DNA from: Verrucomicrobiota bacterium | Lineage (GTDB): Bacteria > Verrucomicrobiota > Verrucomicrobiia > Chthoniobacterales > UBA10450 | Direction: 5' to 3' | DNA: 9,256 bases | Assembly: GCA_003218735.1 (NCBI GenBank) | Contig: QHOJ01000054.1 | Location: 1-9,256, forward strand | Shown here: piece after piece, positions 6,197 to 9,256 of the stretch | How the letters are laid out: every line of letters starts with the position of its first letter | Numbering within the stretch: the first letter of the stretch is position 1 | Made by a program: the position numbers and the translations under genes | The notes under the pieces: generated by a model | Told to the model about the DNA's origin: nothing | What the model saw: only the letters and a program-made list of their open reading frames with translations | Databases searched by the model: none

Positions 6197-6205
6197 ATCA
6201 TAATC

Positions 6206-7009
6206 ATGCTCCGCTTCACAAAAATGAACGGCGCGGGAAACGATTTCGTTCTCATCGATAACCGCAGCGGAGACGTTCATCTAGATCGCAACCAAATCGT
6301 GCAGATTTGCGATCGCCACCGCGGCATCGGCGGCGACGGAATTCTCCTACTCGAAAAGGCGTCCAACCAAGCGGATTTCCGAATGCGGTACTTTAACAGT
6401 GACGGGGGCGAGGCAGAAATGTGCGGCAACGGCGCGCGCTGCTTTGCACGTTTTGCGAACAAGGTCGCGGACGCGCAGGGGAAGATCTCTTTTGAAACGC
6501 CGGCTGGCGTAATCGCGGCCGAGCTCAAGGGCGATCTCGTGACGTTACAAATGACGGACCCGACTGATTTGCGGCTAAATGTCACGCTTCGCGTCGGGGA
6601 TAAAAACAAGAGCGTCCATTTCATCAACAGCGGAGTGCCGCATGTGGTCATCCCTGTCGAGCGAATTGACGATGTGGATGTGCGGCGAGAGGGCGCGGCC
6701 ATTCGTTATCACCAAATGTTTTCGCCAAAAGGCGCCAACGTAAATTTCATCGAGAAACGCGGAACAACAAAAATTGCGGTCCGCACTTATGAGCGCGGCG
6801 TGGAAGATGAGACCCTCGCCTGTGGAACAGGTGTCGTCGCGGCCGCGCTCATTTTTGCTGCGACCGAAAACTTCGACGGCCCAATCGGGGTGCTCGTGCG
6901 CGGCGGAAATGAACTAAAAGTCGGCTTCGACAAGATCGACAATCAATTTCGAAACGTCACACTCACCGGTCCGGCTGAGTTCGTTTTTGAAGGAACGATC
7001 GAGCTGTAG
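6206..7009 (+). CDS. dapF: diaminopimelate epimerase
   Basis: DapF interconverts LL- and meso-diaminopimelate, the last step before lysine and the source of meso-DAP for peptidoglycan. From ATG 6206 the protein has 267 residues (E. coli 274). It opens with the standard FTKMNGAGNDFV (4-15), has the first catalytic cysteine in EMCGNGARC (Cys73), the N-S-G-V-P-H segment at 141-146 and the second catalytic cysteine in ETLACGTG (Cys206). The two-cysteine, cofactor-free active site is complete. The frame is open upstream to 5972, but that part is antisense to the NlpC/P60-like gene and contains the repeat, so it is not coding. Its TAG stop (7007-7009) is formed by the head of the next repeat element. 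It is the first gene of dapF-dapA-dapB-folK. Confidence 0.97.
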   Translation: MLRFTKMNGAGNDFVLIDNRSGDVHLDRNQIVQICDRHRGIGGDGILLLEKASNQADFRMRYFNSDGGEAEMCGNGARCFARFANKVADAQGKISFETPAGVIAAELKGDLVTLQMTDPTDLRLNVTLRVGDKNKSVHFINSGVPHVVIPVERIDDVDVRREGAAIRYHQMFSPKGANVNFIEKRGTTKIAVRTYERGVEDETLACGTGVVAAALIFAATENFDGPIGVLVRGGNELKVGFDKIDNQFRNVTLTGPAEFVFEGTIEL

Positions 7010-7069
7010 AGGCGCGTGTCCTGACGTGCAAAGATTGGCTGATTGCGGCTGAGGACAGCCGCCTCTACA
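7005..7069. repeat. REPIN-like two-hairpin palindromic element, copy 2
   Basis: This is the best-formed copy. The left arm (7005-7022) and right arm (7052-7069) match as TGTAGAGGCG-NN-TGTCCT against its reverse complement, 16 of 18 positions. The right arm also makes its own perfect 7-bp hairpin (GCGGCTG 7045-7051 with CAGCCGC 7056-7062). It fills nearly all of the dapF-dapA gap, ending 9 bases before the dapA ATG, and its first bases include the dapF stop codon. Confidence 0.88.
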
Positions 7070-7078
7070 ATTGCAAAA

Positions 7079-7954
7079 ATGTTTCGCGGAACGTTTACTG
7101 CGCTGGTCACACCGTTTCGAAACGGGGCGATTGATGTTTCTGCCTACGAGAAACTCATCGAAACACAAATCGCTGCCGGCATTACTGGAATCGTTGCAGT
7201 CGGCACAACTGGAGAATCGCCCACGCTTTCACCTGAGGAGCGCGAGCAAGTGATCCGGCTTGCGGTCACAAGCGCCAAGAAACGCTGCATCGTTCTCGCC
7301 GGCACCGGTTCGAACTCAACCCATCACGCAACGGCGGAGACAAAGATGGCCGAGAAAATCGGCGTGGACGGCGCCCTCCTTGTTGCGCCGTATTACAACA
7401 AACCAAGCCAGGAAGGCTTGTTTCGCCATTTCAAGACGATCGCAAATGCCACTTCGTTGCCGATCATGCTTTATAACATCCCTGGCCGCTGCGGAGTGGA
7501 TATTGGAACCGATACAGTAGTGCGTCTGGCAACAGAATGCCGCAATATCGTCTCGATCAAGGAGGCGAGCGGGAGCGTCGAGCGTGTAAGCGAGTTGCGC
7601 GCGCGGTTGCCCGAGGCATTCACGATTTTAAGCGGGGATGATTCGCTCACGCTGCCTTTCATGTCCGTTGGAGCGGTTGGAGTTGTTAGCGTAGCTTCCA
7701 ATTTATTTCCCGCGGAAATTCGTGCGCTCGTCCGCGCGTTTGAATCAGGTAACATGACAGAGGGCGGGAAATTGCACCGCAAATTGTTTCCGCTCTTTAA
7801 GGCTCTGTTTATCGAACCAAATCCGGTCCCAATAAAAACAGCACTCGGTTGGCGAGGCGCGATATCGGGAGAATGCCGATTGCCGTTATGCGAAATGACG
7901 GAGGCGAATCAGGTACGATTGCGAAAAACGCTCGAGGATTTCGAACACGCCTGA
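7079..7954 (+). CDS. dapA: 4-hydroxy-tetrahydrodipicolinate synthase
   Basis: DapA condenses pyruvate with aspartate semialdehyde, the first committed step of the diaminopimelate/lysine route. From ATG 7079 the protein has 291 residues (E. coli 292). It shows TALVTPF at 7-13, GTTGE at 42-46, APYYNKPSQEG at 103-113, the catalytic tyrosine in YNIPGR (Tyr132) and the Schiff-base lysine in SIKEAS (Lys161), then SGDD near 188. All catalytic residues of the TIM-barrel enzyme are present. A start at 7043 in the same frame would lie inside the repeat and is not likely. There is no strong ribosome site before the ATG. The TGA stop overlaps the dapB start by one base (TGATG). Confidence 0.97.
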   Translation: MFRGTFTALVTPFRNGAIDVSAYEKLIETQIAAGITGIVAVGTTGESPTLSPEEREQVIRLAVTSAKKRCIVLAGTGSNSTHHATAETKMAEKIGVDGALLVAPYYNKPSQEGLFRHFKTIANATSLPIMLYNIPGRCGVDIGTDTVVRLATECRNIVSIKEASGSVERVSELRARLPEAFTILSGDDSLTLPFMSVGAVGVVSVASNLFPAEIRALVRAFESGNMTEGGKLHRKLFPLFKALFIEPNPVPIKTALGWRGAISGECRLPLCEMTEANQVRLRKTLEDFEHA

Positions 7955-8640
7955 TGAAAGGACCGGTACGCGTGTCGCTGGTCGGCGCAGCCGGCCGGAT
8001 GGGGAAAACGATTGTCGATCTTGCCAGCAACGATCCGAAAATCGACATCGTGTCGCAATGCGATCTCGGCGACGCAATCGAACCTGCGATGAGAAAATCT
8101 GATGTAGCGATCGATTTCAGTCATCCCGATGCAATCGAGGAGATTTGTCGTGTCGCATTGCAATATCGACAACCACTTGTCATCGGTACCACCGGGCATT
8201 CGGCGGAACAACGAAGCGTAATTGAAAAAACTGCCGAGTCCTTACCGGTTGTTTTCGCATCCAACTTCAGCGTGGGGGTAAACGCGCTTTTTGCTCTTAC
8301 AAGAAGAGCTGCAGAGATTCTCGGCCGGGAATTCAATGCCGAGATCGTCGAAACGCACCATCGCATGAAAAAGGACGCGCCCAGCGGCAGCGCGAAAACT
8401 CTCGCTGAAATCTTGAACAAGGCACAAAACATTACTAATCAAGTCCCAATCGAGTCGATCCGCGAAGGTAATGTGGTCGGCGAGCACACGGTTTTTTTTT
8501 CCGGGCCGGGCGAGCGGTTAAAATTGACACATCAAGCGAGCAGTCGAGAAATTTTTGCACGCGGCGCTTTGCGCGCAGCGGAGTGGGTCATAGATAAGCC
8601 GCCGGGCCTTTATGCGATGCAAGATGTGCTCGGGCTGTAG
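7954..8640 (+). CDS. dapB: 4-hydroxy-tetrahydrodipicolinate reductase, compact form
   Basis: DapB reduces the DapA product with NAD(P)H to tetrahydrodipicolinate. From ATG 7954 the protein has 228 residues, against about 273 in E. coli. It shows the Rossmann motif GAAGRMG (11-17), GTTGHS (78-83), the active-site segment VETHHRMKKDAPSGSA (132-147; His135, His136 and Lys139 are the expected catalytic and substrate residues) and the conserved end (LYAMQDVLGL). The shortness comes mainly from the loss of roughly 30 residues between the first strands of the nucleotide domain, at 37-50; compact forms are known in other bacteria. The start overlaps the dapA stop by one base, so translation is likely coupled. 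The stop TAG (8638-8640) is part of the following repeat. A run of nine T lies in the coding sequence at 8492-8500. Confidence 0.96.
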   Translation: MKGPVRVSLVGAAGRMGKTIVDLASNDPKIDIVSQCDLGDAIEPAMRKSDVAIDFSHPDAIEEICRVALQYRQPLVIGTTGHSAEQRSVIEKTAESLPVVFASNFSVGVNALFALTRRAAEILGREFNAEIVETHHRMKKDAPSGSAKTLAEILNKAQNITNQVPIESIREGNVVGEHTVFFSGPGERLKLTHQASSREIFARGALRAAEWVIDKPPGLYAMQDVLGL

Positions 8641-8696
8641 CGGCACTCTGTGAGCGCCGGAAGAATTAATGCGATGGTCGCAGACCGCCGCTACAG
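8635..8696. repeat. REPIN-like two-hairpin palindromic element, copy 3 (divergent variant)
   Basis: The left arm begins CTGTAGCGGC (8635-8644) and the right arm ends GCCGCTACAG (8687-8696), a perfect 10-bp inverted repeat, with further matches inward (TCTG 8647-8650 against CAGA 8681-8684). The right half can fold alone through GGTC/GACC. Its size and GTAG/CTAC ends match copies 1 and 2, but the inner bases differ, so it is a related but distinct type. It fills the dapB-folK gap and supplies the dapB stop codon. Confidence 0.75.
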
Positions 8697-8709
8697 GGAT
8701 TAAAAAATA

Positions 8710-9219
8710 ATGAGGACTGGCGTTGCGCTTGGATCAAATCTCGGTGATCGCTTGGCCAACTTGCGCACGACGCGAAAGGCAATTCTTCAACTTGCCGGAG
8801 TTACGCCGCCGATCCTTGCCTCGGCGATTTACGAAACAGAGCCAATCGATTGCGAATCCGGCGCGGGAAAGTTTTTAAATGCGGTCCTTGAGTTCGATTA
8901 CGAAGGCGATCCGCTCGAGCTTTTGAAAAAGTTGGGCGAACTGGAGCGAGCGCTTGGTCGGCTGCCCAATCATTCACGCAATCTTTCCCGCAAGATCGAC
9001 ATCGATCTCCTCTATTTCGGTGCGACAAAAATTGATAAGAAAGAATTGCAGTTGCCGCATCCGCGGATGCATCTGAGAAGGTTCGTCCTGCAACCGCTCG
9101 CGGACATCCGGCCAGACTTGGTTTTGCCGAACCAAACGAAAACTGTCCGCGAGTTGCTCGCGCAATTTGACGAGTCAGGTAAAGTAGTTCGCCATTCGAG
9201 CGACTGGGAAGCGCAATGA
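8710..9219 (+). CDS. folK: 6-hydroxymethyl-7,8-dihydropterin pyrophosphokinase
   Basis: FolK transfers pyrophosphate from ATP to 6-hydroxymethyl-7,8-dihydropterin in folate synthesis. The 169-residue protein (E. coli about 159) has ALGSNLGDR (6-14), IYETEP (40-45), FLNAV (55-59), ELERALGR (77-84), RKIDIDLLYFG (94-104, with Asp97 and Asp99 as the magnesium ligands) and the HPRMHLRRFVL segment (118-128). Every family block is in order. ATG 8710 follows an A-rich stretch 13 bases after the end of the repeat; no typical ribosome site is seen. The TGA stop overlaps an ATG (ATGA, 9216-9219) that begins the next gene. Confidence 0.95.
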   Translation: MRTGVALGSNLGDRLANLRTTRKAILQLAGVTPPILASAIYETEPIDCESGAGKFLNAVLEFDYEGDPLELLKKLGELERALGRLPNHSRNLSRKIDIDLLYFGATKIDKKELQLPHPRMHLRRFVLQPLADIRPDLVLPNQTKTVRELLAQFDESGKVVRHSSDWEAQ

Positions 9220-9256
9220 AAGATTTTTGTGAAATGAAGCGTCGGGGACAGAAGAT
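9216..9256 (+). CDS. panB: start of a gene, probably panB (3-methyl-2-oxobutanoate hydroxymethyltransferase), cut by window end
   Basis: Only 13 codons are visible: M-K-D-F-C-E-M-K-R-R-G-Q-K. The pattern ...MKxxGxK at this distance from the start is what precedes the I-x-M-L-T-A-Y-D motif of PanB, the first pantothenate enzyme. In E. coli panB directly follows folK, which supports the call. The ATGA overlap with folK implies coupled translation. The gene name is tentative; the presence of a coding start here is more certain than its identity. Confidence 0.5.
   Translation, partial: MKDFCEMKRRGQK

Noticed and set aside
5972..6205. N-terminal extension of DapF
   Set aside because: DapF normally begins with the FTKMNGAGNDF segment found at the 6206 ATG; the extension is antisense to another gene and crosses a repeat.
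6077..6205. Lysine riboswitch before dapF
   Set aside because: The region is far too short for the lysine aptamer and is mostly filled by the palindromic repeat.
6077..6280. Longer N-terminus for the NlpC/P60-like protein, including ATG 6145
   Set aside because: It would be encoded by the palindromic repeat and the start of dapF, and it would bury the signal peptide.
7849..7953. Upstream extension of DapB in an open frame
   Set aside because: It lies in the dapA coding region out of frame; the Rossmann motif sits at the normal distance from the ATG at 7954.
6133..8696. Reading the three repeats as a CRISPR array or as intrinsic terminators
   Set aside because: They are separated by whole genes, so not a CRISPR array, and no T run follows the hairpins as an intrinsic terminator needs.

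Overview
The window reads as chromosomal DNA from an uncultured Verrucomicrobia-like (PVC) soil bacterium. This is inference from three things: a moderately GC-rich sequence with few clear Shine-Dalgarno sites, a compact DapB in a dapF-dapA-dapB cluster, and small palindromic intergenic repeats of a kind I associate with that group. No rRNA or marker gene is present to prove it. There is no phage, plasmid or CRISPR signal.

Layout. (1) 1-600, + strand: 3' part of a CPBP-family membrane protease. (2) 683-3408, - strand: a tight three-gene operon, transcribed from 3408 down: a class A beta-lactamase-fold serine hydrolase without signal peptide, an M15-type zinc peptidase, and a glutamine-synthetase/GCS-like carboxylate-amine ligase. 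A class I glutamine amidotransferase (peptidase C26 type) is read divergently at 3453-4085. (3) 4086-4252: a short region with three tandem 9-mers and what looks like the relic of a HAD hydrolase gene. (4) 4253-6076, - strand: a secreted NlpC/P60-like protein, then queE and queD of 7-deazaguanine (queuosine) synthesis. (5) 6206-9256, + strand: dapF, dapA, dapB, folK and the first codons of a probable panB.

How the genes work together. dapA, dapB and dapF give three steps of diaminopimelate/lysine synthesis; folK belongs to folate synthesis and panB to pantothenate synthesis. queD and queE act in sequence to make 7-carboxy-7-deazaguanine. The ligase, M15 peptidase, serine hydrolase and C26 hydrolase all make or break amide bonds, and none shows an export signal. 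This makes them the best candidate in the window for an undescribed cytoplasmic peptide-modifying or peptide-recycling system.

The dap cluster is also dotted with three 62-65 bp two-hairpin elements with GTAG...CTAC ends, which have the architecture of REPINs. In two of them the GTAG head supplies the stop codon of the upstream gene (dapF, dapB).
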